DNA of 64,000 nt, from positions 248,001-312,000 of the forward strand of contig NZ_CP080378.1 of the NCBI RefSeq assembly GCF_019443445.1. Reading direction: 5' to 3'. The notes under the pieces were generated by a model, which did no database searches, had not been told where the DNA came from, and saw nothing but the letters and a program-made list of their open reading frames with translations. The DNA comes from Massilia sp. PAMC28688 (GTDB lineage: Bacteria > Pseudomonadota > Gammaproteobacteria > Burkholderiales > Burkholderiaceae_D). How positions within the stretch are numbered: position 1 is the stretch's first letter; each line of letters begins with the position of its first letter. This document shows positions 1-8,731 of this stretch, one piece after another. Position numbers and translations under genes: made by a program.

Positions 1-2
1 TG

Positions 3-554
3 CTGCGCGATTCCGGGGGAGATGGCCTGGCCGGACGCGCCGCCTTGGCGCGTTTTGACCGCGATGTGCTGGCGACGGCCGGTGTCGAGCATGTGATCGT
101 GCTACTTGGGATTAACGACATCGGCGTGCCTGGCACCCCTGGTTCGACTCTGGAGCAGGCCGTGACGGTGGACGACCTGGTCGCCGGCTACCGCCAGCTG
201 ATCGCGCGGGCCCGCGCCAGGGGCCTGAAAATTTACGGTGGGACCATGACGCCTTTCGAAGGCACCATCTACCCGGACTATTATTCGCCAGAGAAAGAGC
301 GCGTGCGGCAGGCGGCGAATGCGTGGATTCGCACCAGCGGAGAGTTTGATGGCGTGATTGACTTCGACCGCGCGGTCCGCGATCCCGATCATCCGGCGCG
401 ATTGCTGCCGGCGTTCGACGGCGGCGATCATCTGCACCCGGGCGACCTTGGTATGCGGGCGATGGCCGACGCTGTGCCGCTTGAACTGTTTGCTGCAAAG
501 CGCACGGGTTCTGGTGGCGTTGATGCCGTGCCCACGCTAATTGGAACGCGATGA
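3..554 (+). CDS. SGNH/GDSL-type hydrolase, C-terminal part
   Basis: The reading frame is open to the left edge, so the gene starts outside the window and only about 183 residues are visible. The piece carries a GIND block near residue 37, which corresponds to SGNH block III with its oxyanion-hole Asn. It also has a late DGGDHLHP segment near residue 142, which supplies the catalytic Asp and His of block V. Families with this signature are secreted or cytoplasmic esterases and lipases acting on acyl or acetyl esters. The N-terminal GDS block and any signal peptide are missing, so substrate and location cannot be judged. The family call is firm; specificity is unknown. Confidence 0.82.
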   Translation: MRDSGGDGLAGRAALARFDRDVLATAGVEHVIVLLGINDIGVPGTPGSTLEQAVTVDDLVAGYRQLIARARARGLKIYGGTMTPFEGTIYPDYYSPEKERVRQAANAWIRTSGEFDGVIDFDRAVRDPDHPARLLPAFDGGDHLHPGDLGMRAMADAVPLELFAAKRTGSGGVDAVPTLIGTR

Positions 555-788
555 GCTAAAGATCCAGGCAGCCGATCACGCAGGGCACGACGTCGAAAGC
601 CGGACGTGCCGTGGGTGGGGCCCGTCCACAGCTGATTTTCGCTCATCGTGAAGATCATGCGCGAGCGTTGCGCGCACCTTGTTTCATCTTTGTGACCGCA
701 ACCCGGCGGTCAGCTACAGATGTCCTCTCCGCCCTTTTTCTTCGCGTGGGGATTGTAGACCTAGCTTCGGCTGCATTCAGGGCATACA

Positions 789-1319
789 CTACTGCTGGGG
801 GCTGGAGAAGTTGCGGATCATACTCGCAACTGCCGCCGGTTCAACAGCAATGTCAAGATTGAAGGGAGCGCTATCGGACGCAGATACGATAAGCGTCCGG
901 CCAGCGGCGCCCGATAATGCAATCCCGGCAAGAACACGCGCGGCATGTACCGCCGTTTGCGACACCGGGCCCGCACCCGCGTGGTGAATATGATGCGGCC
1001 CAGATCCCAGAAACTTCCCATTGTCCGGCGTACGTTCCAGCCACTCCAATCGCCAAAGCGGCCTTGCCGTTTTGATGAGGAGCGGCTCAAGCGAGACCCA
1101 TTCCCGTGGTTCGGACGGTTCAAGATCGAACTTCAACGGGAACACCTCGAAGTATTTGGCCAAACCCCGATCCTCAGTAGAAAACACGACACTGCGACCA
1201 TTTTTCATCCTGAGTGCGACAAAGAATCGCCAATAGCCATCGGCATGGAAATAGGCATTCACACGCCGCCCAACAAGCTGCGAAAAGTCAGCGCATGCCG
1301 TCACCGACTCAATCAGCAT
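789..1319 (-). CDS. hypothetical protein coupled to DUF2199 gene
   Basis: A 176-residue protein of no family I recognise. It has no signal peptide or membrane segment. The first half contains alternating hydrophobic and charged stretches typical of a beta-rich fold, and the second half is Ala/Gly-rich. Its ATG lies 11 bases inside the end of the upstream DUF2199 gene on the same strand, so the two are almost certainly co-transcribed and translationally coupled. The two products may act together, but nothing in the sequence gives a function. Coding status rests on the coupling and on codon-position GC that resembles its neighbours. Confidence 0.55.
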   Translation of the reverse strand: MLIESVTACADFSQLVGRRVNAYFHADGYWRFFVALRMKNGRSVVFSTEDRGLAKYFEVFPLKFDLEPSEPREWVSLEPLLIKTARPLWRLEWLERTPDNGKFLGSGPHHIHHAGAGPVSQTAVHAARVLAGIALSGAAGRTLIVSASDSAPFNLDIAVEPAAVASMIRNFSSPQQ

Positions 1320-1833
1320 GGCGACAGCCTTCTACGGGATGCACTACCGCCGCGTAGAGCTGCGCTACCCGCGCAACGGATATCCCCTCGCGTTGTTCGA
1401 TAGCGAGCGGGTGACAGTTCGGCTCCAGTTCGACGTAGGGTCGAAATCGGCCATCCCTCAGATGAACACGGGTCTTCAGATTGACAGTGTCGGGATACGG
1501 CCCGAGGGCTGCATTCAACCATCCAAAGAAGGGGCCAATATGCGACCGCGTATCGGCATCAAAACACGCTGCCCATTGCTGATAGCTTTGCTCGCTCAGC
1601 GACACCCACACCCCCCAAGAAAGCGGCTCTGCTTCCTCAAGCACGGGAATTTCGAGACAGCAACGAACAAAATACTGCGCCTGGTCGATGACGCAGGAGT
1701 CCGAATCAAGCTGGCAGCGTGCCTGACGTTCGTGGACCGGGACGGCGTAATAGCTCAGGGGCGCGTTGGCACCAAACGCGGGCATACCTTGATGAACCTC
1801 GCCGCATCCACTGCATAAACACTCAAACACCAT
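1309..1833 (-). CDS. DUF2199 domain protein
   Basis: A 174-residue protein that matches the DUF2199 pattern along its whole length. It has an N-terminal CLCSGCGEVH cysteine motif that could bind a metal. Further on come a CVIDQAQYFVRCCLEIPV block, a WGVWVSLSE block, a PFFGWLNAALGPYPDT block, and a late CHPLAIEQREGI segment. The function of the family is not established. The start is supported by an AGGAAG ribosome site just upstream. It is the first gene of a two-gene unit with the hypothetical protein that overlaps its 3' end. It is transcribed away from the DUF922-TonB gene, with a 157-base divergent region between them. Confidence 0.78.
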   Translation of the reverse strand: MVFECLCSGCGEVHQGMPAFGANAPLSYYAVPVHERQARCQLDSDSCVIDQAQYFVRCCLEIPVLEEAEPLSWGVWVSLSEQSYQQWAACFDADTRSHIGPFFGWLNAALGPYPDTVNLKTRVHLRDGRFRPYVELEPNCHPLAIEQREGISVARVAQLYAAVVHPVEGCRHAD

Positions 1834-1990
1834 CGCGACTTCCTTTCTCGTTCATCCGTTACGCCACCCTGCCCCGTCTCGGGGAACACATTTTCCGGAA
1901 AACAAACCAGCAAGACATCTTTGATGCCTCTTACGGGAATGCCGATGTTGTATAATAATTGCCAAATCCATAACATCAAGTGCGACCTAC

Positions 1991-2851
1991 ATGCGTTCAT
2001 CCCAGCCCGTCACGGCATGCTTGCCAATTGCCACCGTCAAAGCCTCAATTGCCGGCTGGCTGATTCGCACGACGTTCGCCTTCTTGACGCTAGCGTTATC
2101 TAATACGGCCTGGGCGGCAGAACCCACGGTGGAGTACTACGACGTGCGAGGCGCCACGATGGAGCAGTTGCGCAAGGCGATGCAGGAAAATGGCCCCGTT
2201 GGCAAGGACGGTACCCGGCATGAAATTTACACGAAATGGCAAGTGTTTTGGAACTATAAACTCGTGCCCGCAGGCGCGACATGCAAGCTCGTGTCGATAA
2301 ATACCAGGCCGGAAGTCACGATTACGATGCCCAAACTGGTCAGCGAAGGCGAGGTGCCAGAGCATTTGCAGCGCTCATGGGAGAGCTATAGCAGCGCGCT
2401 ACGAATCCATGCGAACGGTTACTACGATAACGCTATCGGGGCGGCAGGTGAAATCGAACGCCGTCTCACTGGCATGAGCAGTACTTCAGGTTGCAAACTG
2501 CTGGCAGAAGAGTTAAACGGCAAGGCCAAGGCTGTCATTGATGAGTACAAGGCGAAGGACCGGGCACATGAGGCCAATCCAGTACAGCTCGCCGAGCAAT
2601 CGACGTGCAAGAAGCCGGAATATCCGGCTGACTCGCGCCGCAACGGAGAGCAAGGCATTGTCAACGCCTCATTTCTGATCGGGCCGGACGGCCATGTCAT
2701 CGACAGGAAGATTGTCAGATCAAGTGGCTTCGTGAACCTGGACAATGCGGTACTCGACGCCCTTGGCAAATGCAGTTTCAAGCGGGCAGGCAAAGATGTG
2801 ACGCCGGAGCCGCAGTGGCAGCCCGTTCAATATGTATGGGTGCTGCAGTAG
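1991..2851 (+). CDS. secreted DUF922-like pseudo-protease fused to TonB C-terminal domain
   Basis: A 286-residue exported protein. A signal peptide ends near AWA (residues 40-42). Residues about 45-195 follow the DUF922 pattern (YYDVRGAT, GP, YTKWQVFWNY, VTITMP, late KAKDRAHE). DUF922 is annotated as a secreted zinc-dependent protease family with an HExxH motif. Here the equivalent site, residues 140-144, reads HANGY, so the catalytic Glu and second His are gone. Residues about 200-286 are a TonB C-terminal fold (PEYPADSRRNGEQGIV, GPDGHV, LDNAVLDAL), which usually binds peptidoglycan or a partner protein. It is probably a periplasmic binding or scaffold protein without protease activity. A TATAAT box at 1951-1956 may be its -10 element. 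Confidence 0.75.
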   Translation: MRSSQPVTACLPIATVKASIAGWLIRTTFAFLTLALSNTAWAAEPTVEYYDVRGATMEQLRKAMQENGPVGKDGTRHEIYTKWQVFWNYKLVPAGATCKLVSINTRPEVTITMPKLVSEGEVPEHLQRSWESYSSALRIHANGYYDNAIGAAGEIERRLTGMSSTSGCKLLAEELNGKAKAVIDEYKAKDRAHEANPVQLAEQSTCKKPEYPADSRRNGEQGIVNASFLIGPDGHVIDRKIVRSSGFVNLDNAVLDALGKCSFKRAGKDVTPEPQWQPVQYVWVLQ

Positions 2852-2982
2852 CGCTAAAGGACGGCTGAAGGATACGGTTTTGTTCGCCATCCAGTGATGC
2901 AAGCACGAAATGTCCGGGATATCGGTATCGGGATCTTCTCTGCATGACGCGAAATCGAAAAAATTTCCCGAACTAGAATTGA

Positions 2983-3007
2983 AAAAGCCCCAACTCGTGG
3001 GGCTTTT
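2983..3007 (-). terminator. intrinsic terminator after tRNA-Ser
   Basis: Perfect 9-bp inverted repeat AAAAGCCCC/GGGGCTTTT with a 7-base loop. Read on the minus strand the stem ends in a T run just beyond the 3' end of tRNA-Ser. The A/T symmetry means it could also stop plus-strand transcription from the DUF922-TonB gene. Confidence 0.85.
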
Positions 3008-3021
3008 GTTCTATATCTTGG

Positions 3022-3108
3022 CGGAAGCGGTGAGATTCGAACTCACGAACGGCTCACACCGTCGCCAGTTTTCAAGACTGGTGCCTTCAACCACTCGGCC
3101 ACGCTTCC
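3022..3108 (-). tRNA. tRNA-Ser (UGA anticodon)
   Basis: An 87-base cloverleaf with a GGAAGCG/CGCTTCC acceptor stem and a G discriminator base. The anticodon loop CTTGAAA reads UGA, giving serine. The long variable arm expected of a class II tRNA is present, and the T-arm carries GTTCGAATC. CCA is not encoded. A TATAAT -10 box lies upstream at 3120-3125 on the minus strand, and a hairpin terminator follows the gene. Confidence 0.96.
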
Positions 3109-3158
3109 TGCAGACCCGCATTATACAGAAATCAGCTTGTCGTGGGCATCCTGCCAAC

Positions 3159-5210
3159 TCACACCGCCGCCGGCCAGTCCTCGCGCAGCGCTTTTTCAAA
3201 CGCCAGCGCCGCCAATGGGCGCGAGAAGTAGTATCCCTGCACCTCATCACATCCCGCCCCCAGCAAAAACTTGAGCTGCTCCGGCGTCTCCACCCCTTCC
3301 GCAATCACGCGGTGCCCGAGCTGCTGGCCGATGCTGATGATGGTGCTGGCAATCGCGCAGTCGCTGCTGTCGAGCGGAATACCGGTGGTGAAGGACTGAT
3401 CGATCTTGAGCGTATCGATCGGAAAGCGCTTCAGGTACGACAGGCTCGAATACCCAGTACCGAAATCATCGAGCGAGAGCGACACGCCCAGCGCATTGAT
3501 CTGGTCCATGATGTCGATCACGCGCTCGATGTCGTGCATCAGCGTGCTCTCGGTGATCTCCAGCTCCAGCCAGTATGGCTCCAGCCCGTGGCGCGCCAGC
3601 GTGGCCGCCACGCGCGAGGGCAGGCTCGCCACGAACTCGCGGGCCGAGACATTGACCGCCATGCGAAACGGGAGCACGCCCGCGCTCTTCCAGCGCGCCG
3701 CCTGGGCGCATGCCGCTTCCAGCACCCATTCGCCCACCTGCACGATCAGGCCCGTCGATTCGGCCAGCGGAATGAATTCACCTGGCGAGACCATGCCGCG
3801 CTCCGGATGCATCCAGCGCACCAGCGCCTCCGCGCCCACGATGCGGTTGCTGCCGATTTCGAACTTGGGCTGGAAGTGCAGCAGCAATTCATTATTGACC
3901 AGCGCATGGCGCAGGTCGTGCTCCAGGCGCATGCGCTCCTGCATGCCCTGGTTCATGTCGTGGCAGTAGAAGGCGACGCTCTCGTCCTCGCCGTGGCTGC
4001 GCTGTTTGGCGCGCGCCATGGCGATGTCGGCGTGGCGCAGCAGCGATTCGGCGTCCGTACCATCTTGCGGGTAGACGCTGATGCCGATGCTGGCGCCCAC
4101 GCGCAGGTCGTGCCCCTCAATCAGGAAGGGATCGAGCAGCGCGGCCTGCAGCTTGCGCGCCACCGTGCCGGCTTCAAAATGCTGGCGCAGGTCGAACAGG
4201 CCGACGCCGAATTCGTCGCCCGACAGGCGTGCCACCACATCCTGCTCGCGCAGCGTGGCCCGAAAGCGCTTGCCCACTTCGCGCAGCAGTTCGTCGCCAA
4301 TGCGCCGTCCCAGCGCGTTGTTGATGTCCTTGAAGCGGTTAAGGTCCACGTACAGCACGCAGCCGGTCGATCCATTGCGCTGGGCGACAGACATCGACTG
4401 GTCCAGCAGCTTCATCATCAAGGTTCGGTTGGGCAGGTTGGTCAGCGCATCGTGGTACGCCAGCTGATGCAGCTTTTCCTCGGTGCGTTTGCGCTCGGTG
4501 ATGTCGCTCAGGTAGGCAATCAATCCGGCCGGATGGCCAGCCGCGTCGCGTAGCGGCGACATGGACATGCTGGCCCAGAACACGTCACCGTTTTTTTTAC
4601 GGCGCCGCACTTCCATCACCTTGCCACCCTGCTCCACGAAGGCGTCGTGAAAGCCCGCTTCTTCGTCCACGTACAGGAACAGGATGTTGCGGCCCACCGC
4701 TTCCAGCGCGGTGTAGCCAAACAGGCGCTCGGCGCCCTTGTTCCAGCTGGTGATGTAGCCCGTCGCATCCATGGTCAGCACCGATTCGTTGATGCGGTCG
4801 AGGATCTGGGCCTGGTGCGAGAGCTGGCGTTCGATTTCGGCGTACGCGTGGGTCGAACGCATGGCCAGCGAGTGCAGCTGCAGCAGATTGGCGGTGAGCT
4901 TGGCGAGGCTTGCCAGATGATCGCGGTCGCCGTCGTCGTAGATGGCGCGGCCCCACACGGCAAAGCGGCCGAAGCGGCGGCCGTTGCAGGCGATATCCTG
5001 CACCAGGCCCTGCATGGTGTCCGGAATGAGGTCGCTGCCATCGTCATCGGCCGAGGCGTCGCAGGGCACGAACAGGCCCCACGGGCTACCCAGCAGGCTG
5101 CGGGCGATGCGGCCTATTTCGTCGGCCAGCATCTGGCCGCGCATGTGCATCACCGCCTCGCACAGGGCGGCGCTGCTGCTCATGATGTCGTTTGCCGGTC
5201 GCAGAAACAT
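3159..5210 (-). CDS. PAS-GGDEF-EAL c-di-GMP signalling protein
   Basis: A 683-residue cytoplasmic protein. It has a GAF-like N-terminal region (about 20-115), a PAS domain (about 135-250, [20 protein letters not shown]), a GGDEF domain and an EAL domain. The GGDEF signature reads SGDEF at residues 330-334. An RxxD inhibitory site (REQD) sits five residues before it. The second Asp of the DLD motif is Asn, but the metal-binding first Asp is kept. The EAL domain keeps [37 protein letters not shown] and Q of VQGYYFSRP, so phosphodiesterase activity is likely. Cyclase activity is possible but less certain. Its ATG lies one base past the stop of the upstream EAL-HDOD gene, so the two form a tight operon. 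Confidence 0.93.
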   Translation of the reverse strand: MFLRPANDIMSSSAALCEAVMHMRGQMLADEIGRIARSLLGSPWGLFVPCDASADDDGSDLIPDTMQGLVQDIACNGRRFGRFAVWGRAIYDDGDRDHLASLAKLTANLLQLHSLAMRSTHAYAEIERQLSHQAQILDRINESVLTMDATGYITSWNKGAERLFGYTALEAVGRNILFLYVDEEAGFHDAFVEQGGKVMEVRRRKKNGDVFWASMSMSPLRDAAGHPAGLIAYLSDITERKRTEEKLHQLAYHDALTNLPNRTLMMKLLDQSMSVAQRNGSTGCVLYVDLNRFKDINNALGRRIGDELLREVGKRFRATLREQDVVARLSGDEFGVGLFDLRQHFEAGTVARKLQAALLDPFLIEGHDLRVGASIGISVYPQDGTDAESLLRHADIAMARAKQRSHGEDESVAFYCHDMNQGMQERMRLEHDLRHALVNNELLLHFQPKFEIGSNRIVGAEALVRWMHPERGMVSPGEFIPLAESTGLIVQVGEWVLEAACAQAARWKSAGVLPFRMAVNVSAREFVASLPSRVAATLARHGLEPYWLELEITESTLMHDIERVIDIMDQINALGVSLSLDDFGTGYSSLSYLKRFPIDTLKIDQSFTTGIPLDSSDCAIASTIISIGQQLGHRVIAEGVETPEQLKFLLGAGCDEVQGYYFSRPLAALAFEKALREDWPAAV

Positions 5211-5211
5211 G

Positions 5212-6387
5212 TCAGAGATTCCGGCTTACCTGGATCGCCCAGTGGTAGGCATGCAGCTGCGAATTCCACCACTGCAGTGGCGTGATGGCGGCGCCAGCGA
5301 GCATGTCAGGCGATACTTCGTCCGCTTCGATCATGGCCAGCAGCTGGCCGAATTTGCCACTGCGCGTGAGCAGCGCATCCGAGGCGATGGCCGGCAGGCT
5401 CAGAGCGCCCACGATTTGTTCCATCGTCATGCCAAACAGGAGGTTGAGCAGCGAGAAGACGCCGGTCATGAATGCGAGGTCCTGGTCATCGCGCTCGCCC
5501 CCCTGCAGCTTGCACAGCATTTCCATTTGCGCCGCGCGCATGCCGGCAATGGGCAGCAGCAGGTTGGGCAGGCCGTCGGCCTGCTGGCGCGCGTACAGCA
5601 ACAGCTGCAGCCAGCGCTGGAGCTGGCGCCGCCCGAGGATGCTGATCGCCTGACCAAAGCTGGCAATGGGCGTGCTGTGCGCAAAGGCGGCGGAGTTGGC
5701 AAGCTTGAGCAGATGGTAGGACAGTGCCGGGTCTTGCTTGAGCAGCGTTTCAATCTCGCGCGTGTCCGCGTCGCGCGCGAGACAGCCGAGCAGCGTCATG
5801 AGGCGCTTGCGCGAACTGCCGTCGTCCGGGTTGTGACTGGGCTTGGGATGGAGCGGGTAGTCGCCGCTGAACCATTCGTAGCCCACGCGCGCGCATTCAG
5901 CGTAACGCGCGTGCGTGTGCACGCCATGCGCGAGATGCGGGCCAAAGACGAGGGGCAGCACGGTGGCGCCGGGGCCCTGGTGCGTGACGTCCGTGGCCAC
6001 GCCGGTCAGTCCGGCGGGGGCAGCGGTGTCCGCTGGCAGCGCGCCGTCGATCAGTACGCGGTGGCCCTTCTCGTGCAGGGCCAGCGTGCGCTTGCGCGCG
6101 TCTTCGGCCTGCAGCGAGGCTGCACCAAAGGCAAAGGCGACGCGGCTGGGCGGCATCAGCGCTTCCAGGGCCGGGTCGATCACGGCCGCGGAGTCGAGCA
6201 TGAGCACGCAGTTCAAGGGTGCAATGGCGGCCAGCAGATCCGGCGCGCCGAAAATACTGTGCAGCGCGGCCGGCAGCTGCTCCGCATCCTGGCTGACGCG
6301 GATGGACAGCGACACCCATGCATTCTGCAGGTTGGCAACCGGTTCGATACGAACTAGTGGAAAAGACAAGGAATCGGTAAGGGCCAT
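5212..6387 (-). CDS. EAL-HDOD (YuxH-type) signalling protein
   Basis: A 391-residue protein of the EAL-HDOD class. The N-terminal half (about 10-185) is an EAL-like barrel that has lost the EAL signature and the other metal ligands, so it is expected to bind partners or ligand rather than hydrolyse c-di-GMP. The C-terminal HDOD domain (about 195-385) contains the characteristic [16 protein letters not shown] helix and an [19 protein letters not shown] segment. HDOD domains lack the HD catalytic pair and serve regulatory roles. It is the first gene of a two-gene operon with the GGDEF-EAL gene. Together they probably form a regulatory pair in c-di-GMP signalling; the target cannot be read from sequence. 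Confidence 0.88.
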   Translation of the reverse strand: MALTDSLSFPLVRIEPVANLQNAWVSLSIRVSQDAEQLPAALHSIFGAPDLLAAIAPLNCVLMLDSAAVIDPALEALMPPSRVAFAFGAASLQAEDARKRTLALHEKGHRVLIDGALPADTAAPAGLTGVATDVTHQGPGATVLPLVFGPHLAHGVHTHARYAECARVGYEWFSGDYPLHPKPSHNPDDGSSRKRLMTLLGCLARDADTREIETLLKQDPALSYHLLKLANSAAFAHSTPIASFGQAISILGRRQLQRWLQLLLYARQQADGLPNLLLPIAGMRAAQMEMLCKLQGGERDDQDLAFMTGVFSLLNLLFGMTMEQIVGALSLPAIASDALLTRSGKFGQLLAMIEADEVSPDMLAGAAITPLQWWNSQLHAYHWAIQVSRNL

Positions 6388-6529
6388 CGACTGTCCACGT
6401 TCTAAGATCCTGCCATGTTATGTGAGATATTGATCAAACGCAATGCAATAAGTTTCCGTACGGCCATTTTATGAAACATTTCGCGTAGAGTTGTGAAATT
6501 CGCTGGCCGACAACAACACTTTGTTGATG

Positions 6530-7165
6530 CTACTCAAAGCGCGCATGCTGGACGGCGTACTTGATGAGCTCGGCCTGCCCCTCAATGCCAAGCTTGCGCT
6601 TGATGTTGAGACGGTGGGTTTCGACGGTGCGCACCGACAGGTCGAGCGTGCGGGCGATCTGCTTGTTGGATTGGCCATTTGCCAGTTCGCGCAGCACGGC
6701 CTGCTCGCGCGAGGTAAGCTGGTTATCCTGCACCAGGGGCCGGGCCAGCTGGCGCGCCAGGGGAGCGCTGTAGTAGATGCCGCCAGCCATGACGGTCTCG
6801 ATGGCCAGCACAATATCCTTGCCCGGTGCATCCTTGAGCACGTAGCCGCGGGCGCCTGCCTGCATGGCCTGGCTTACGTATTCGAGCTTGTCGTGCATCG
6901 ACAGGATCAGCACGGCAATGCCGGGAAAGCGCTCGCGCAGCTGGGCGGTCGCTTCGATGCCATTGGTGCCGCGCATGTTGATGTCCATGAGCACCAGGTC
7001 CACCCTGTCGCGGCCGGCCTGCTGGAGCGCTTCCTCGGCCCCGCCCGCCTCTGCCACCACCCGGAAGTGCGGCACGGCTTCCAGCCGCGCCCGCAGGCCG
7101 TCGCGCACGAGGGGATGATCGTCCACCAGCAAAATATGAATGAGTTGATCAATAAGTTCGGTCAT
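6530..7165 (-). CDS. NarL/FixJ-family response regulator
   Basis: A 211-residue regulator. The N-terminal receiver domain has the DD pair in LLVDDHP, the phosphoacceptor Asp in LVLMDINMRG and Lys in YVLKDAP. The C-terminal LuxR-type helix-turn-helix (about 148-205) reads LTSREQAVLRELANGQSNKQIARTL and then VRTVETHR, in two separate blocks. The start codon overlaps the stop of the histidine kinase as ATGA, so the two are co-translated and form a cognate pair. The pair is divergent from cstA-ybdD, and paired palindromes in that intergenic region are plausible binding sites. It is likely a transcriptional activator of the transporter genes; that role is inferred from context. Confidence 0.93.
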   Translation of the reverse strand: MTELIDQLIHILLVDDHPLVRDGLRARLEAVPHFRVVAEAGGAEEALQQAGRDRVDLVLMDINMRGTNGIEATAQLRERFPGIAVLILSMHDKLEYVSQAMQAGARGYVLKDAPGKDIVLAIETVMAGGIYYSAPLARQLARPLVQDNQLTSREQAVLRELANGQSNKQIARTLDLSVRTVETHRLNIKRKLGIEGQAELIKYAVQHARFE

Positions 7166-8520
7166 GTTGTCGTGTTCACAGAGGCTTTGACGCGCGTGCC
7201 GGACGGGGTGGAGACGATGTCGAGCTCGCCCCCGATGGCGACCATGCGCTCCGTCATGTTGCGCAGGCCGATGCCGCGCCGGGGGTGGCTGGCCACGTGC
7301 GCCGAATCGAAGCCGACACCGTCGTCGCTCACGGTCAGCGTCACGCGCCGTCCCGCGCGCGCCAGTTCGATGGCGATTCGGCGCGCCCCGGCGTGGCGCT
7401 CGATATTGGTGAGCGCTTCCTGGGCGATACGAAACAGCACGGTATTGGCCACATCCGGCAGCCCGTCCGTGCTGCCACGCTGGACAAAATGGACGGGCAC
7501 CGCGCTATGCTGGGTAAATTCCTCGGCCAAATGGTCGAGGGCGGCGGCCAGCCCCAGGTCGTCCAGGATGGCCGGGCGCAGGTCGTGCGAAATGCGCCGC
7601 ACCTCGGCCAGCACATCATTGAGCTGGCTGGCGGTTTTCTCGAAGCTCGCGTACGCGGCCTGCTGTTGCCCGGCGTCGCCGTGCAGGCGAATGATGCCTG
7701 CTTCGATTTGCAGCTTGATCGATACCAGCCACTGGCTGATGCCGTCGTGCAGGTCGCGCGAGAGCCGCGAGCGCTCTTGTTCCTGCGACTCCACCACGCG
7801 CTGCGCCAGCACGCGCAGCTTGGCGTCGGCCACGCGCGATTCGCTGATGTTGAGGGCCAGGCCCGACACGGCCACCGCCAGCGCGCTCAGGATGGCAACG
7901 GCGGCAATCCATTGCATGGTGCTCTGGATGTGGCGCGACTGCTGGGCGTCGATCTTGGCCAGGGCCGCGTCCACATCATCGAGATAGATGCCGGTGCCCA
8001 TCATCCAGCCCCAGTCCGCCATGGGAATCACGTAGCCCAGCTTGGGCGCGGTCTTGTTGGACGAGGGTTTGGCCCAGCTGTAGCGCTGCAGGCCGCCGCC
8101 GGCCCGGGCGCGCGCGATCAGGCGCTGGATGGTCGGCTCGCCCCGGGCGTCGCGCAGTTCCCACAAGTTGCGGCCCACCAGCTCCGGCTGGCGCGGGTGC
8201 ATGAGGGCATTGCCCTGGAAGTCGTAGACGAAGAAATAGCCATCGTCGCCATAGCTCAGTGACGACAGGATGCGCTTGGCTTCATCCATGGTGGCCGCGT
8301 CGCGCTTGCCGGACTTGTACAGGTGCGCCACCGAGCGCGCCGCCAGCGAAATGTAGTGCTTCAATTCCGCCTCCTTGCTGGCCAGGTAGGCTTGCTGGAT
8401 GGTGTCGCGTTGCTGCTGGGCCAGCGTGCCGGCCTGGTGGCGCACGAACAGGGCAATGGCAATGAGCGCCACAATCAGCGGGGTCAGCGCCAGAAAGATG
8501 AACTTTTGGCGCAGCTTCAT
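7162..8520 (-). CDS. Cache-domain sensor histidine kinase
   Basis: A 452-residue membrane kinase. TM1 is at about 8-27 and TM2 at about 203-223. Between them lies a periplasmic single-Cache (sCache_2-like) domain, with YFFVYDFQGNALMHP and GYVIPMADWGWMMGTGIY as the family pattern. The cytoplasmic part has a HisKA_3 dimerisation domain with RDLHDGISQ, where the His is phosphorylated. It ends in a HATPase domain with FRIAQEALTNIERHA and SDDGVGFD. Such Cache domains bind small carboxylates. Position next to cstA suggests pyruvate or a related carbon signal, as the BtsSR system does for the related BtsT in E. coli. This is a contextual inference. Confidence 0.93.
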   Translation of the reverse strand: MKLRQKFIFLALTPLIVALIAIALFVRHQAGTLAQQQRDTIQQAYLASKEAELKHYISLAARSVAHLYKSGKRDAATMDEAKRILSSLSYGDDGYFFVYDFQGNALMHPRQPELVGRNLWELRDARGEPTIQRLIARARAGGGLQRYSWAKPSSNKTAPKLGYVIPMADWGWMMGTGIYLDDVDAALAKIDAQQSRHIQSTMQWIAAVAILSALAVAVSGLALNISESRVADAKLRVLAQRVVESQEQERSRLSRDLHDGISQWLVSIKLQIEAGIIRLHGDAGQQQAAYASFEKTASQLNDVLAEVRRISHDLRPAILDDLGLAAALDHLAEEFTQHSAVPVHFVQRGSTDGLPDVANTVLFRIAQEALTNIERHAGARRIAIELARAGRRVTLTVSDDGVGFDSAHVASHPRRGIGLRNMTERMVAIGGELDIVSTPSGTRVKASVNTTT

Positions 8521-8583
8521 GCAGGCAGTGGTAGGGAAGAATTCATGTGCAGATTCTACGTCGCTTCTGTCATTGGCGCCTAC

Positions 8584-8615
8584 GTAGTACTACGCAGGCC
8601 GGTGCGTAGTGCTGC
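8584..8615. promoter_or_regulatory. paired operator-like palindromes between kinase and cstA
   Basis: GTAGTACTAC at 8584-8593 is a perfect 10-bp palindrome. GTAGTGCTGC at 8606-8615 is a one-mismatch-type copy in the same orientation. The centres are 22 bp apart, about two helical turns. Both are extended by GC-rich flanks (ACGTAGTACTACGC and GCGTAGTGCTGCGC). They lie about 115-150 bases before the cstA start and 65-100 bases before the kinase start. The arrangement fits binding of a dimeric NarL-type regulator, most simply the adjacent one. Confidence 0.5.
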
Positions 8616-8731
8616 GCTTGTCCGGCCGGGGTGCTTGACCAATACTCGCTGCAAGCGGCGCGCAAGCCTGGCCGGCCAAGGCCACGGCCGACCACAGGCG
8701 CGGCACATAAAAACACAACACAGGAGTCAAC

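Noticed and set aside
2910..4553. Long plus-strand open frame (547 codons) opposite the PAS-GGDEF-EAL gene
   Set aside because: Composition rich in His, Arg, Gln and Ala is typical of the antisense of a high-GC gene. It runs across the tRNA-Ser and the real gene has clear domains.
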